Notes: a model not told the origin generated them from the letters alone. A stretch of 64,000 nt of DNA from Rachycentron canadum (GCA_038496675.1 CM076662.1:15994919-16058918); one strand, 5' to 3'; positions 47,501 through 58,082 are shown, numbered from the stretch's first letter. A program made the numbers and translations.

Positions 47501-48092
47501 CACACACAGTGTTGATCTGCTGCAGGGAGAAGTCGCGGAGCACAGAGTTAAGCACTTGGGGCAGGCAGAGCCGCTTTTCTCCCCCAACAACAAAGCAGGA
47601 AATGGACTCTCCTTCCAGTTGTGAGTGGGTGAGTTCAGTGGAGCTGTCACAGGGAACCAGCAGAGGGCCCCCTCCTAGAACAGGAGGGGAGGGCAGGGGG
47701 GGCATGCCAGCTGGGGAATGCTCGTGGCCGGTGCGGGCTGAGAAGGCAGCTGGGCCCCCAAGGGAGCTCTGGCTGCTGAGGGTGAACTGGGCAAGTGTGT
47801 GTTTGAGCCCAGGGCTCAAGTCCAGGGCTTTAGCAGAGCCCACCACATGTAATTCAGCCCGGGCCGCCACATCCATGTCAGAGTCGTGGTGTAGATCCTC
47901 AGTCTGCTCCCTCTTCACCTTGGGAGTTTTGGGGAGGGAATCCAAGCTGCGGCGCTTTAGGTTGATCTCAGCCATTACTCGCTTCTTGATGGGTGCGTCT
48001 TCCAGTCGCTCTCTATACAGCCGTTTCATGTTGCCCTTGAATGAGGTCAAGTCTTTGAAAGGGGTTTTCAAACTGGTCTGGGTGCTGGCCAT
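21283..48092 (-). CDS. skil: skil (SnoN), SKI-like SMAD co-repressor, complete coding region
   Basis: Nuclear co-repressor that binds SMAD2/3 and SMAD4 and recruits HDAC/N-CoR, restraining TGF-beta, Activin and Nodal targets; skil is itself a TGF-beta target. Seven coding exons (48092-46971, 29526-29431, 28726-28638, 26724-26582, 23955-23594, 22895-22665, 21540-21283) join to 2301 nt, 766 residues plus stop (human SnoN 684). Seen in order: the R-SMAD-binding segment with SSLGGPAAFSAR (109-120), the Ski/Sno/Dac domain (about 158-250) with GEKRLCLPQVLN, the SMAD4-binding SAND-like zinc domain (about 275-330; Cys/His pattern ending SHKSPDKRTCHW), SYYLYTYDKMVAPNVSL (436-452) and a C-terminal coiled coil (about 580-720). 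STELT, FNAPSCGLITLTDAQRLC and PDKRTCHWGF favour SnoN over SKI. The start follows the human MENLQT alignment; an in-frame ATG lies 40 codons upstream. Teleosts often keep two skil copies. Confidence 0.96.
21541..22664 (-). other. skil intron before the last exon
   Basis: A 1.1 kb intron holding a (GT)n array at 22115-22159 and no coding signal. Confidence 0.85.
22115..22159. repeat. (TG)22 microsatellite
   Basis: A perfect TG run in a skil intron. Confidence 0.96.
22665..22895 (-). CDS. skil: skil coding exon, residues 605-681, coiled coil
   Basis: Encodes ELEALRGGEAARLRELSAEQ and onward to EAHYTAQ, rich in Glu/Arg/Leu heptads. It aligns with human LQKELESLQNEHAQRMEEF through EAEYAGQ. Acceptor TTTCAG|GAA; donor CAG|GTATAG. 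Confidence 0.95.
22896..23593 (-). other. skil intron (698 nt)
   Basis: A plain AT-rich intron. I see nothing else in it. Confidence 0.85.
23594..23955 (-). CDS. skil: skil coding exon, residues 484-604
   Basis: A long, low-complexity linker (Ala/Ser, then THTPTHTPPPPASL) leads into EDDKDRIVVEIMQMYSRQQE and KLNSTLHKQLQLEM. The latter aligns with human [22 protein letters not shown], the start of the coiled coil. Acceptor CTTCAG|AT; donor ATG|GTGAGT. Confidence 0.92.
23956..26581 (-). other. skil intron (2.6 kb)
   Basis: Holds a purine-rich stretch on the plus strand at about 24755-25060, mixed CA tracts near 25130-25160 and a GT tract near 25345-25370. No exon-like sequence was recognised. 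Confidence 0.8.
26582..26724 (-). CDS. skil: skil coding exon, residues 436-484
   Basis: Encodes SYYLYTYDKMVAPNVSL and then LLKHHYSRRVMGHDEPPM. The first part matches the human SYYLYMCDKVVAPNVSL block. Acceptor CTCAG|T; donor ATGG|GTCAGT. Confidence 0.94.
26725..28637 (-). other. skil intron (1.9 kb) with GA satellite
   Basis: Contains the polypurine array at 27207-27417. The remaining sequence is unremarkable. Confidence 0.8.
27207..27417. repeat. Polypurine (GAGAA/GGAGA)n minisatellite
   Basis: About 210 bp of nearly pure purine on the plus strand, built from AGAAG and GGAGA pentamer-like units with an internal G11 run. A single pyrimidine interrupts it at 27322. Confidence 0.95.
28638..28726 (-). 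CDS. skil: skil coding exon, residues 407-436 (SUMO motif)
   Basis: Encodes GKASPPTLVFNRLFSDIKEE followed by PGHPTLVHP and two bases of Ser436. IKEE at 423-426 matches the sumoylation motif around human K383 (VIKQE). Acceptor CCTCAG|GGG; donor CCCAG|GTACTG. Confidence 0.88.
28727..29430 (-). other. skil intron between the extra exon and the SUMO-motif exon
   Basis: A 704-nt intron without other recognisable content. Confidence 0.6.
29431..29526 (-). CDS. skil: skil coding exon, residues 375-406, apparently extra
   Basis: A 96-nt exon encoding KAVEEEESQVRKSSADLC and onward to DPDPARK. Acceptor TTTCAG|AAG; donor AAG|GTCAGT. It starts and ends in phase 0 and so could be skipped. I find no counterpart in human SKIL, where the flanking exons appear to join directly. 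It is supported by splice sites and an open, protein-like frame only. Confidence 0.55.
31731..31804. repeat. (TG)n plus (AGTG)n compound microsatellite
   Basis: A TG run of about 50 bp with one interruption, continuing into six AGTG units, in skil intron 2. Confidence 0.95.
32247..32266. repeat. (AC)10 microsatellite
   Basis: A perfect short AC run in skil intron 2, with further imperfect AC units following it. Confidence 0.9.
33320..33353. repeat. (CA)n microsatellite, one interruption
   Basis: A CA run with a single CG unit in skil intron 2. Confidence 0.93.
33655..33830. repeat. Interspersed repeat fragment, 'ATTAATC' family
   Basis: Contains GTAAACTGAATATTTATTG and AACAAAACAAGATGTTT. 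Read on the other strand, these correspond to the CTATCACAG/TTTTGTC block of the copies at 10870-11260 and 36040-36430. Decayed and non-coding. Confidence 0.45.
35391..35430. repeat. (CA)20 microsatellite
   Basis: A perfect CA run in skil intron 2. Confidence 0.97.
35511..35522. promoter_or_regulatory. Palindromic SMAD-type binding element
   Basis: The perfect 12-bp palindrome CTGTCTAGACAG contains GTCTAGAC, the palindromic SMAD3/4-binding element. It lies between two CA arrays in intron 2 of skil, a known TGF-beta target. Function is inferred only. Confidence 0.35.
35529..35591. repeat. (CA)31 microsatellite, one interruption
   Basis: A CA run of 63 bp with a single TA unit, in skil intron 2. 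Confidence 0.97.
36040..36430. repeat. Interspersed repeat fragment, 'ATTAATC' family
   Basis: Contains AGTGACAGTCCAAAACCCAA, CTATCACAGATTAT and, further right, TTGACAGAAAATTAATCTAT and GGTCATTAATCATTTGAG. It shares these words with 10870-11260 and 58940-59265. Confidence 0.5.
37536..37558. repeat. A23 homopolymer
   Basis: A pure adenine run in skil intron 2. No element body could be tied to it. Confidence 0.95.
39395..39443. repeat. 14-bp tandem repeat, 3.5 copies
   Basis: Three perfect copies of GTCATCAGACAGAT followed by GTCATCA, in skil intron 2. Confidence 0.97.
43557..43582. repeat. (GACA)n / CAGA-box tract
   Basis: A short run of GACA units flanked by further AGCAGACAG words in skil intron 2. 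Each unit contains CAGA, the minimal SMAD box, but the tract is low in complexity. Confidence 0.6.
44229..44257. repeat. A-rich homopolymer tract
   Basis: Two adenine runs separated by TT, in skil intron 2. Confidence 0.9.
46971..48092 (-). CDS. skil: skil first coding exon (residues 1-374)
   Basis: Encodes MASTQTSLKTPFKDL through KEKFHYQLKRSLDK: the N-terminus, Ski/Sno/Dac domain and SMAD4-binding zinc domain. The exon itself begins at 48253 after acceptor GCTTAG, leaving 161 nt of 5' UTR. Donor AAA|GTAAGT. VKRE (59-62) and RLCLPQVLN (174-182) match the human SUMO site and destruction box. Confidence 0.97.
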
Positions 48093-48253
48093 GTCTAAGC
48101 ACTGCGTTATTGTTGTTTCTGTCTGCAGACTGAGTTCTTGTATCCCTGTGAGTCTTTTTTTTCCTCCGTAAGTCTCTTCAAATGACACGAATCTTCTGGT
48201 AGTTAGACACATGCATGATGGTGACCGAAGTTTTCTATGATCTGATCCACTTC
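48093..48253 (-). other. skil: skil 5' UTR part of the first coding exon
   Basis: The acceptor GCTTAG at 48258-48254 starts the exon. ATG at 48216-48214 opens a 12-codon upstream ORF. ATG at 48212-48210 is in frame with skil and would add 40 residues. Confidence 0.6.
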
Positions 48254-50439
48254 CTAAGCATGAAAAAAACAGGAATTAAGAAAGTAGAGAACAGGCATGG
48301 AAGAAAAAGCAGCCAATTGCCAATTATTATCTAAAGTACAACTAATCAATCCACTTCCTGGAGAGGAATAAACATACTGAAAATAATCTCATCAAAAGAT
48401 GTTGTGGAGCATGAAATATCTATAAGGAGTTTAAATGTTTTACAGCTGCTGTCCCGGCTGGGGGCTGAGGAGGTCAATGGCTGTTTGCATGGACCACAAA
48501 ACCAAATGGCCATTAGCATACTTCACACAAATACAAGGGTTTTTTTTTTTTCAGCCCTTGTAATTGAACCCCGGGGGAAACTTGCATCAAGGTTTTCGCT
48601 AAAGGATTTGAAACAAACTTGCTTGCACAAAGTGAGAATTTTAACAAGCAAAACCAGTTGACCAGACATAACAACCTGAGTGAAATCCCCCCTCCCACAC
48701 CCACCCACCCCCCAACAGACACACACACACACACACCAACCCTGCCCCGCTCCCATTACATTGTTAATGTAAAGTTGATACACAATGGTCAAAAAACATT
48801 TCACTTTGCAAATGAAAGTGCCCTTCCCAACCATATTGTGCCTTCCCCTGGGTCTGCTTACCCCACGCTGACCCCATCAACTCCATGAAAAACAATTGAT
48901 AAAAGCGTTAAGCGACAGCGGTCGTCCCCTTCTCTCAGTCCTTTCACAGCTTGACACAGAGCAGCGTGGAAAGCGGTGTTTCCCCCTCCCCTCGTTTTTT
49001 TTTTTTTTTTTTTTTTAACTATCATGTTTTTACTGCGCAATTACTAAGTCTACAGTAATAAGGTAAACAACACTTAGCTCCCCAATTTAAAACGCCGTGT
49101 AGTTGCTAATGGCCACTGCTGCAATATGACACACGGCAGATTAAATGCACGTCAGCCTGAAAATGCAACATCGCGCTTCAGAGATTTTGGTTTGTCAAAA
49201 AAGGTAAAAAAAAAAAAAAGGGGGGGCGCACATTGGTTTAATTGACCTTAGTGACAACATTTACACGCATTTGTAAATTTTAGCATCCCGTCGCTTTTTG
49301 ATTTTTTTTTTTTGATTTTCCACCGAGTGGAAAGCTGCTGCGATGCTCGATTCCGAAACGGGTTGATGTTTGTGGGCGTTTTAACGACAAACATCACCGT
49401 GGGCCGATTGAGGAAAAAAAAAAAAAAAAAAACACTGCAAAATCAGATCAGCGACCAATAAATGGAGATCTACGGGGAGCCAGCCCCCCTCCCTCCCTCC
49501 CCAGCCTGGGTCTATGTATTACAGGACTCTGGTTTGGCTGCTGAAACCTCCAACCAGATCGGTTTCTTTCTGACAGAAATCACAACACCTGCATTGATTT
49601 GTACAACACCAACGCTGTGCCATTTCTCACAGGCAGACTCCCAGCCACACGCGGCCCTCAGACATATTTCTATATTTCTTACTTCGGGTATCCTTTTTGC
49701 TGCAAGGACACCGCGTATAATAATGTTCCTGCTCGGCTCTGTCCCTAGCGAGCGAGCCCCCTCCTCCTCCTCCTCCTCCTCCACCTCCTCCTCCCCAGTC
49801 TGCAAACTGTACCTCGCCTCCTCTGCTGGCTCGCCACGACGGCACTGGTATGCAGACAGCGCTGATAATGACATTCACTGTCTACAGTCTGGTCTGTGAA
49901 GGCACCGCGGTCGAGCGTTACGCACACACCGATTTGATGAGGGCACGCTGGGGTTTACTACCGCGGCTCGCCCGTGTGACGAGCACACAGGTAGAGGTGC
50001 TCGTCCGACACACGCAACGTCTAAATCGCTCGAAACGGGACATTAAAATGTTACACATCTGTCTGTGACATTACTGGAAACCGTAAAAAAAAAAATTTTT
50101 TTAAAAAAGGGGGGGGGGGCGATGTTTTGACTACAAACATCACAAGTGGGCAGATAAGGGGCCGCACAAATATGCGCATCTGTGTGGAAATCAAATGAAA
50201 AACCGCTGATCTTGTCTCTCAACGTTCAACACTAATCGCGCTAGCTAGCTAAGCTACCCAAGCTTTCCCCGGTTAAAAAAAAATAATAAATAAATAAATA
50301 AATCGGGTATGAAGCAGACTAACCAGCCTAGTGCGCTGTGTATCAGGCTAACCCAGCTCCCAGGACCACAGCCAGGCTAACTTAACCCGGTTCACCCCGG
50401 CGATGAGAGCGATAATAAGGCAGACTGACCTGGACTCAC
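48254..50439 (-). other. skil intron 1
   Basis: A 2.2 kb intron between the predicted non-coding exon 1 and the first coding exon. It contains T22 (48995-49016) and A19 (49414-49432) runs and CpG-richer DNA toward the promoter. A CCT-repeat tract lies near 49760-49795. Confidence 0.6.
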
Positions 50440-51000
50440 CTAGCACACACAGCCGTTGGTGACCGAGCGGCGCTGTCCGCTGCCACGGAGCGGGACGACC
50501 CGCTGCGATACTACGGCAGGACAGCCCAGCACAGTGACCGATAGAGTGGGCTAACCGAGGGGACCGACAGCGCTAACAGTACGGCAGGCTAACCCCAGAT
50601 AGAGAGCGATACAGCAGGCTAAAACAGGTTCTCTCTCTGTCTCTCTCCCCCACGTCTCCCTCCGTCCGTCCAACTGCGACTCGGCGACTAAAAACTCAGT
50701 CGTTAATTGACCCACCATCAAACACCACATCCGAAAAAACTATTTAAACGCGTCCATTTAACGGCCCCGACCTTTTTAAAACAAACAAAACAAAACAAAC
50801 AAACAAAAACAAAACCCATTAAAAACAAAAACAAAACACTTGCCTGGATCGCTGTGAGCGCCTCTGTGTGAACCGTCCTCTCTCGCCCGGGGTCCTCTCA
50901 GTACTGGAAAAGCCTGGCGGACCGTCAACAAGATGCAGCTAGAGGCTCCACTACAGACCCGTAACGTCACGCTGCACACGGGCTGAGAGGCGGAGACGTC
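50440..51000 (-). promoter_or_regulatory. skil: Predicted skil non-coding exon 1 and CpG-rich promoter
   Basis: A strong minus-strand donor GCTAG|GTGAGT ends a putative 5' UTR exon at 50440. It is followed upstream by GC- and CpG-rich DNA with AG-rich runs to about 51.0 kb. The transcription start is not fixed by sequence alone. Confidence 0.5.
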
Positions 51001-51025
51001 ACCCTGCTGACGGAAACTATGCGGG

Positions 51026-51124
51026 GGTGTCTCTCGTCTGTCTATCTGTCTAACTGCCTGTCTGCCGGCCCCTCTCTCTCTCTCTCTCTCTCTCTCTGTC
51101 TGTCTCTCTGTCTGTCTGTCTCTC
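51026..51124. repeat. CT/GTCT-rich tract upstream of skil
   Basis: (CT)n followed by GTCT units, with further GTCTGTCTATCTGTCTAAC words to the left. It lies just upstream of the predicted skil promoter. GTCT is the minimal SMAD-binding half-site. Confidence 0.85.
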
Positions 51125-51924
51125 ATACAGTCTGGGGCATTTGTTTCCTTCAGCAGTAGGTAAAGCTGCGAGCAGAGAGAGGGGATTGGTAGAGGATGCC
51201 CAAACTGGGGTCCGGGGACTTTAAGGAGGTCCTTAAAAAACATGTCTACGGACCTGAGTAAATATGAGCGGTTGCGTCTCTCTTGAACCACACTTGCTTA
51301 CACATGGTTATTTAACTTCCCTAAATGTAAACATTTGCCTGTTTGGGCTCTTTTCACCACTTTACACACTGGACAACCAATCAGTTATTCAAGAAAATAA
51401 CTGTCAGACATATTGATGATATCTTACTTACAGTAGATCTGCTCTTATGATGGAATAATGCTACAGATACAACCTTATGATAAAGAAACTTAACATTAAT
51501 TTAGGTCTTAAAAGGATTTAACAGGGTTCATCTGGTCAAGATGGACATGCTGGACCCAAAATAGTTTCAAATGTCTGACAACTTTAGGATTAATAAAATT
51601 ATGTAGACCCAAATGACATGAAATGAACCCAGATCTGATCTATTAAAGAGTCACAAGGTAAATTGTGATTTTCCTCTCTTATGAAATAAGATAAATAGTT
51701 TTTCTATTTGAATATGAAAATGTTATTTCACTGGAACTATCTAAGAAGTTTGAAGGTAATCACTTTGTGATGAAAGTGGTAATAGCTCAAAAACATCTGA
51801 AGAGGTCACAAGATAAAATGGTTGGAAACCATGATAGTTTAATCTTTGCAAATATATTTTTGTTCTGTAAAATTAGCATGTGAAGTCTTAATCTGACTAG
51901 TGATTTATCTACCAGATACATGTA

Positions 51925-52035
51925 GTGCAGTAAAATTACATTTCTCAAGTATAAAGTATAGTATGAAAAGTATAAAATTATACTTAGTACAGTACTTGAG
52001 TAAATGTTCTTTGTTACTTAACAACACTAATTAAA
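51925..52035. repeat. Interspersed repeat fragment, 'TTTTACTT' family
   Basis: Contains GTACTTGAGTAAATGTTCTT and TGTTACTTAACAACACT, the typical end of a very common percomorph repeat. A related piece lies at 7940-8065. Confidence 0.5.
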
Positions 52036-54639
52036 TCTCAAAATAATAAATAATTATTAATGACTGCTTTCTTTGATTTTTAGTTGGTATCGTCTTAGTT
52101 TGTCTCATAGTCCAAACCTATATTGAGCTTCATTTCTCTGATTGTTTTGGGTTTCAATCATTTTGTAGGTCAGATTTATTGACTTGTCCTTGGACGGCAT
52201 TTGCCACCATGAACTGAAATGACAGTTGCTTTATCTATCTCATTGGCTTTCCACCAAGTTTGCAAAAAAAAAGACAGAAAGGATAAGAGGACACAAAATG
52301 ACTGGACAAAAGGGTGGTTTCTTCTCCCATAGTTCCCCTCCCCCCTCTTTTTATGGACCTGTCCTCTGACAAAGGTCAAGAGGTCATTTGGGCAGTCTAT
52401 TGTGCTTTTAGTGATGATGGAAGTTAATAAAATCTTAGTATGAGGTGGTCAGGAATTAGATTTTATGAATTATATATATGATATATTTTCATTTGAAGGC
52501 GATTCTCTCATAGTACCTTTTGCTCTTGAGTCTGGCTGTACACTGTAATATATAACCCCAGTGAAATCTTAATCTGAAAAGGTTATCATGTTCTGTCTAC
52601 ATATGCCGGGGTTTTCTCAGCTGGAGTACACCCAGGCTGGCTGACTGACCCACAGTCTGGTGTCACACGTCTGTGAGAGCATAGAGGCTTGATAAAGCTT
52701 TGATAAACAACACCGTCGGCCGTTTCGCTGCAGCCTCTCTCTGGCTCACTCTCTGACAGCAAGGTCAGCATTTGTATTATGAGAGCAGATGTGCATACAC
52801 CCCGTCCAGCCCCAGAGAACAACAAGAGGGACATTGATTTTCCTGTAATAACATCACTCTGTGCACTGCGGGAGTAAATTAATCTCATATGTGCAATAAT
52901 GTGACCAGTGCTGATTGTTCATTAGGAGTATAAAGCAAAAAGCTGAAGGATGAGGTAGCATGGACAGTGGTGGGGGAGTTGGGATTCACAGACAGACAGC
53001 AACAGACTAGCACATTGATAAGCCTCTCCATTAGCCAAGACTCTGTCGAACTGTTATTGGACTCTGTACTAAGTGGACCCCGGGGGCGGACACCTCACAG
53101 CCGTTTTCATACATCCTGTCTGGAATCAATGGTGGATATTGAGATATGGTCTGAGTTGTATAGTGGATGTGTCTGTAATTTGGGGTAATGATGCTTGCTG
53201 AAGTGGTGGTATGAGGTCTGAGGTGTCAGTGCACGAGCACCTCTACCTGTGTGCAGTGTTTTGTTATTGATTAAATACACACCAAGTGATCACTGGTCAT
53301 CTGGTTTAATAGACCCACACATTTAGTTTTGCTGTGTAATGACACTGACAATGAAACCCGATTTAATGTGGATCATCAACATCACAGCACATATATTGCT
53401 TGTGAAATGCAAAAAGAAAGGCTTCAAATTTTTTTACAAGTCTGTATAAATACAATACAATACTAATAATACTTGCCCACTGTGTACTTTAAAAGGCTAA
53501 ATGGTTCTCAGGGACAGGATGAATCCTGAAGACTGTGGTAAAACAAGAAAAAGAATAGAAGTGCTTCCTCTTTTGTCATGTTATTCCTGGGCAAACTCTC
53601 AGACAAACTCATGGCTCATGACAAATATATTAGAAGAAAGTCGTTACACGGAAATGTCTAATATGACCATGTATGCAAGAGCTGATGTTTTACTGTTGTG
53701 TCTGATCAATCCTCCAGTATAGGGGGCAAAATAATAATAAAAATTCAATCAATTAAAGAGAGAAAAAAAGGTTGCAAACAAACCCAACAAAGGAAAGTTG
53801 CAGAAAATATGTCTAACTGATTGTTGTATTGATCCTCATCTCCACACTGACTGTGAAGTGATCACCCAGACTGGTGCAAATCCAGCCTAAGGGATTGACT
53901 ATATATTAATAAATATATACATATAAAAAACCTAATTTCTAGGGTTAAAATGAGACTTCAGCAGACTGTGTTGATATCAACCAAAGATTACAGTGCTCTT
54001 TTTGTGCTGCTGCTCAGTAAGAACAAACACCGCCCAGGGAGACACAGTGATGGAATTTCCTACGACTGTTAGTTTGGAAAATACCTACATGATTTGTGTA
54101 ACTCTGAGGCCTTCGTTTACCTTCAGCACAACCTTACAGTGTATTTTACACAGTAGGAGGACTGAAGTGATGTCATATTAGGACATGACTGCTTTTTGTG
54201 AAACTACTTCATCAGTGTCATAAAATTGAGGAGAGCTATATTGCAGACTTCAAAAAAAGAGAGCACTGGTTGCAGATGCCCTGAGTTTAGGTATAAGAAT
54301 TTGTCTAAAAAGAGAATGATTACGGCAACAATAACTCTCTCATCACATATACAGTCTGTGAGTTATATCTGTAATGTCTGAGTTTGTTAAGAAAGTTAAA
54401 AAGCATGTTTTAGTAGACTTGCAAAGAACAACATATGATAAAAAAAAAAAGAAAGGAAAAGAAAGTTGCACGTGTAAAGAGCAGTGCAGCTGAAACCAGA
54501 CAGTCTGACAGAAATGAGACAAACGTGTACATCATTCTGGGGATTTCCACATGCTGCCACTTGACATTCAGTATGGACCACGTTTGTACCTGTGATCACA
54601 TTGCTAATTCAAAGTCATTGCTCTTGGATTTTATCATTC

Positions 54640-55000
54640 TTTTGACAGCTTTAGTTACTTTGCAAATTAAGAAAAAAAAAAAGATTATCTATCTAAAAAA
54701 TAATAATAATGCAAACCAGTGGCTCCCAGTCTTTTGGCTTGTGACCCTTTAAAATAAAGAAAGTAATTTAGAGTAGTTGAAACTGGCTCCATCTCAAGCA
54801 ACTACAATGGTAAAACTCAGTGTTGTATGTATGTATCAGTGTTAATGATCTAATTGTGCCATATATCAACATTTATCAGTCACAGCGACCATTTTACTTC
54901 AGAATAACTACATTTCGATAAAAATCCTTATGTACTAATGCAGGACTTTTACCTGATATTCCACCATTGCTCCTAGAGTGGGATCTTTCTATTACATATA
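54640..55000. repeat. Composite of old interspersed-repeat fragments
   Basis: TTGACAGCTTTAGTTACTTT at 54644-54663 and AATGCAGGACTTTTACCTG near 54940 belong to the same percomorph family. Between them, CCAGTGGCTCCCAGTCTTTT and GGCTTGTGACCC (about 54716-54748) form a second common fragment. Confidence 0.55.
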
Positions 55001-55841
55001 TCCTTCTAGTTTATGGAAAATGCCTAAGCAAACAATATGTTTCTGTCCTTTTCTAATCAACACATTGTACTGGAGCAGGTCTGCTCTATTTTTCTAATTG
55101 TGGTTGCAAGTACCATTCATTTATATTCAGTGTGTAGGTGTTTCTGAAGCGTTGGTCATGAAGAACAATCTCACAGGTCAACTGATACAACAAATGTTTT
55201 TATCACTCAAGATGCCTCTTCTATATTATTACAATCACTGGAGAAGCTCACACCAATTTGTAGCTACCTTACAGGGAGTACATTTATCCACTGATGCTGG
55301 AAATCACTTGGAACAACTCATTAGCTCAGTACCACAGTCAAGGGCTTCAGTAAATGTAGTGATAACATGCAGACTGTGCCAAGTAGAACAGTAGATGCAC
55401 CTTAAATTGCAGTGTGTGTTTTACTAAGGGACTGTATTTAGCATCGAGTATGATTCTTCTGCGGCCTAATTAATCCCTTCAGGGATGGAATAAAACACCC
55501 AACAAGATAACAGCAATTAAAACAGGATGTTTTTTTCAGATCCTCCTCCGTTTTACATCATTAATTATACAAGGTTAGTGTACCCTGTGTCTTCCACAGG
55601 GCGATGTGGAGCCACAGTGCCTGGGGAGGCGTACCCCCATTCTCCGCCAGAGAGGGCACAAGAACAGTGTCAAACATGCCACCATGGGGATACAGAATTA
55701 TGCAAAGGCATTTGTCCTCGTCCTGCGTGCGGCAATGCTGCATTTGTCTCATGTAGGAGGACAAGGGGAGTCATTTTCCACAAAATCTGGATCAATTGAG
55801 ACAATATACAATGGTTTAGTGGAGCAGGGTGTGAAATAAGC

Positions 55842-55876
55842 CTCACACAATGGGTTTCCATCCACCATTGTGTGAG
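55842..55876. repeat. Perfect 12-bp inverted repeat (hairpin)
   Basis: CTCACACAATGG is followed after 11 nt by its exact complement CCATTGTGTGAG. Flanking AATAA and TTATT can extend the stem past a 2-nt bulge. No repeat family was recognised. Confidence 0.9.
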
Positions 55877-58043
55877 TTATTGCAGCATACAAATCAATTC
55901 TTTTTATTATTTTTGATACATCATCATTTCCATGACCCCTTTTCCCCACCTCTCAGCACTGTGTGAGGGCAGAGTGGAGAGCTATGGTGTCAATGACCTT
56001 TTCACCCCTGGGGACACCAGGAGCCTTTCTGAAAGCCAGGCGGGAGTCATGTGATCAGAGGAGACACAGGCAGTTGGAGTGGAAAAGCTCAAGCTTAACG
56101 ACTCAAGTCTAATTCATTTCTCTCCAGACACCCATCTGGGTTTGAGAGCTCAGGTCTGGTCTCAACAATAAACCCTCACAGATGTGTTTGAATGAGTTGG
56201 ACAGTGCAGAATTATATTTTTAGTAGGACTGACAGGTAAAACAGCTCCAGTGAGGCATGAGCTCTGTTTATTTCTGCCACTACATATTACACACACTTTT
56301 TACTTTAGTTACAAGTCTTTAAAGGCCACCGCACCATGTGGCTATAGTTATGCGTGTCAGTGTGTAGATCGGTTCAACACTTTGGTCAGAAGAGATGAAG
56401 CCCAAGAGATGAAACTGATGAAATTAATCTTCTCATTTTTAGTTTAGTAGTTATATTAATGGTTATTGGTTTTATTTTAGCTTTTTACACATTTTACTTG
56501 TCTAGGATGTCAGCGTGAGAGCAGCAGAGGCTGAGATATCCTGACTTTGAATCCTCAGCATGTTCTAAGCTTCGAAAACACTGGATCCAACACTTTCCAT
56601 GACACAATTCACTTACAGTTTTCACTGGACTTGCCCTGCCTGTTCACTTCACTCATCTTTTAAAATCCATTCTCAGACTCCAGGTAAAAATAAGACTAAA
56701 TTGGTGGATTACTCCTTTAAATAAACAACACAATCATATATTACCACAAGGAGAGAAATAAAATGTTTATTTTACCATCTGTGTTTTTTTTTTTTTTGCA
56801 CACTAATAATAAAGTTCAGCAGAGTCCTGTGGGTGGTAAACACCCCCAAAACATAACAAATACAACAAGTAGTGTTTCCATCGGGTTCACCCCAGTAACA
56901 ATTTGGAATCAATGTAGTGATAAAAAAAAAAAAAAATTCAAAATTAAATCAGATTCACAAAAATGTAACAATAAAGCAGAAGTAACTTGTATAACAAATG
57001 AATGAGTTCTTCCTGTCACCGTGTGAGCCCAAAAATATTTTCCAAGTAGAGAGAAGCTTTGACTGAAGGAGAGTCTGGAGGTTCATGCGCTATCACTTAG
57101 TGTCTTTAGTCGGGGGGGGGGGCTCCTCTGAGCATTTATGTGCTTTAAAGCAGTTTTACAAAATATTTAATGAGCTGTGGGTTAGATATGGTAAAAATGG
57201 AGCACAGCAGACACAGACTGCAGCTCTCAAGCCACATTTTGGGACCACAACTGCACCGTCATGGCTCCCTACTGAGCTCCTTTCAACTATCACTTAGTAT
57301 TTTTGATTTACAATAAAAAGACATACATGGAATGGAGAAAGTACAAAAAAAGATAACAGACCATAACTTTCAGAAAGGCGTAGTATTAAAAATTAGCAAA
57401 AAATAATAATTTGAATATATAAATTCTATGACTTCGGACAGCACATCTTTCTTATATACTGTACCTTCTAATACGTACCAGCAAGACATTTTTCAGAAAA
57501 ATGTTTTTTTTTTTTGGTCCCATGTGAATGTGTAATTCATGGATGATCTGCACAGCAAAATTGAACCCGTGCTCCACCATTCAGGTACTATGTGCTACTC
57601 TTCCAGCCCATTCCCCAGAAAAACGAGCCCTTCCATTCACAGTTTTAAGTACTCACTCATTGTTAGCATTGGTTGGACACTGCTGTTTAAATTCCTTCAT
57701 TCTGGGAGGAGGGACCCGATGCAGACTCACTCTATATTCCAGATGTTGAGTATTTATCTAAACAACAAAGCCTGAACTTTTCTTTTTTGGTTCTGTTAAC
57801 ACTCAGAACAACACATATAATGACTGCTATGTTGTTAAATAAAACATGAGAAAAATATATAAATTTTTATCTTTTTCTTTTTTTTTTTTTTAAATTGCTA
57901 GTGTTATGATTCTTTTTCCTCTACAGGGAGGGGGGGGTGCAAATCTAAATCCAAAATGACTTCATTTAAGTTGTCAGTTTTGTCCAACTGTGGCTTGAAG
58001 CTAAAAAAGGTCTTGTCTACCGTTTATCCTCAATAGTAGTTTC

Positions 58044-58082
58044 ATATATATATATATGTATATATATATATCTATATATATG
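58044..58082. repeat. (TA)n microsatellite
   Basis: An interrupted AT/TA run in the presumed prkci 3' UTR. Confidence 0.93.

Larger units (their letters stand above)
51125..56765. other. Intergenic region between skil and prkci
   Basis: 5.6 kb of AT-rich DNA with no supported gene. It contains degenerate repeat pieces (51925-52035, 54640-55000) and a perfect inverted repeat at 55842-55876. Confidence 0.7.
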
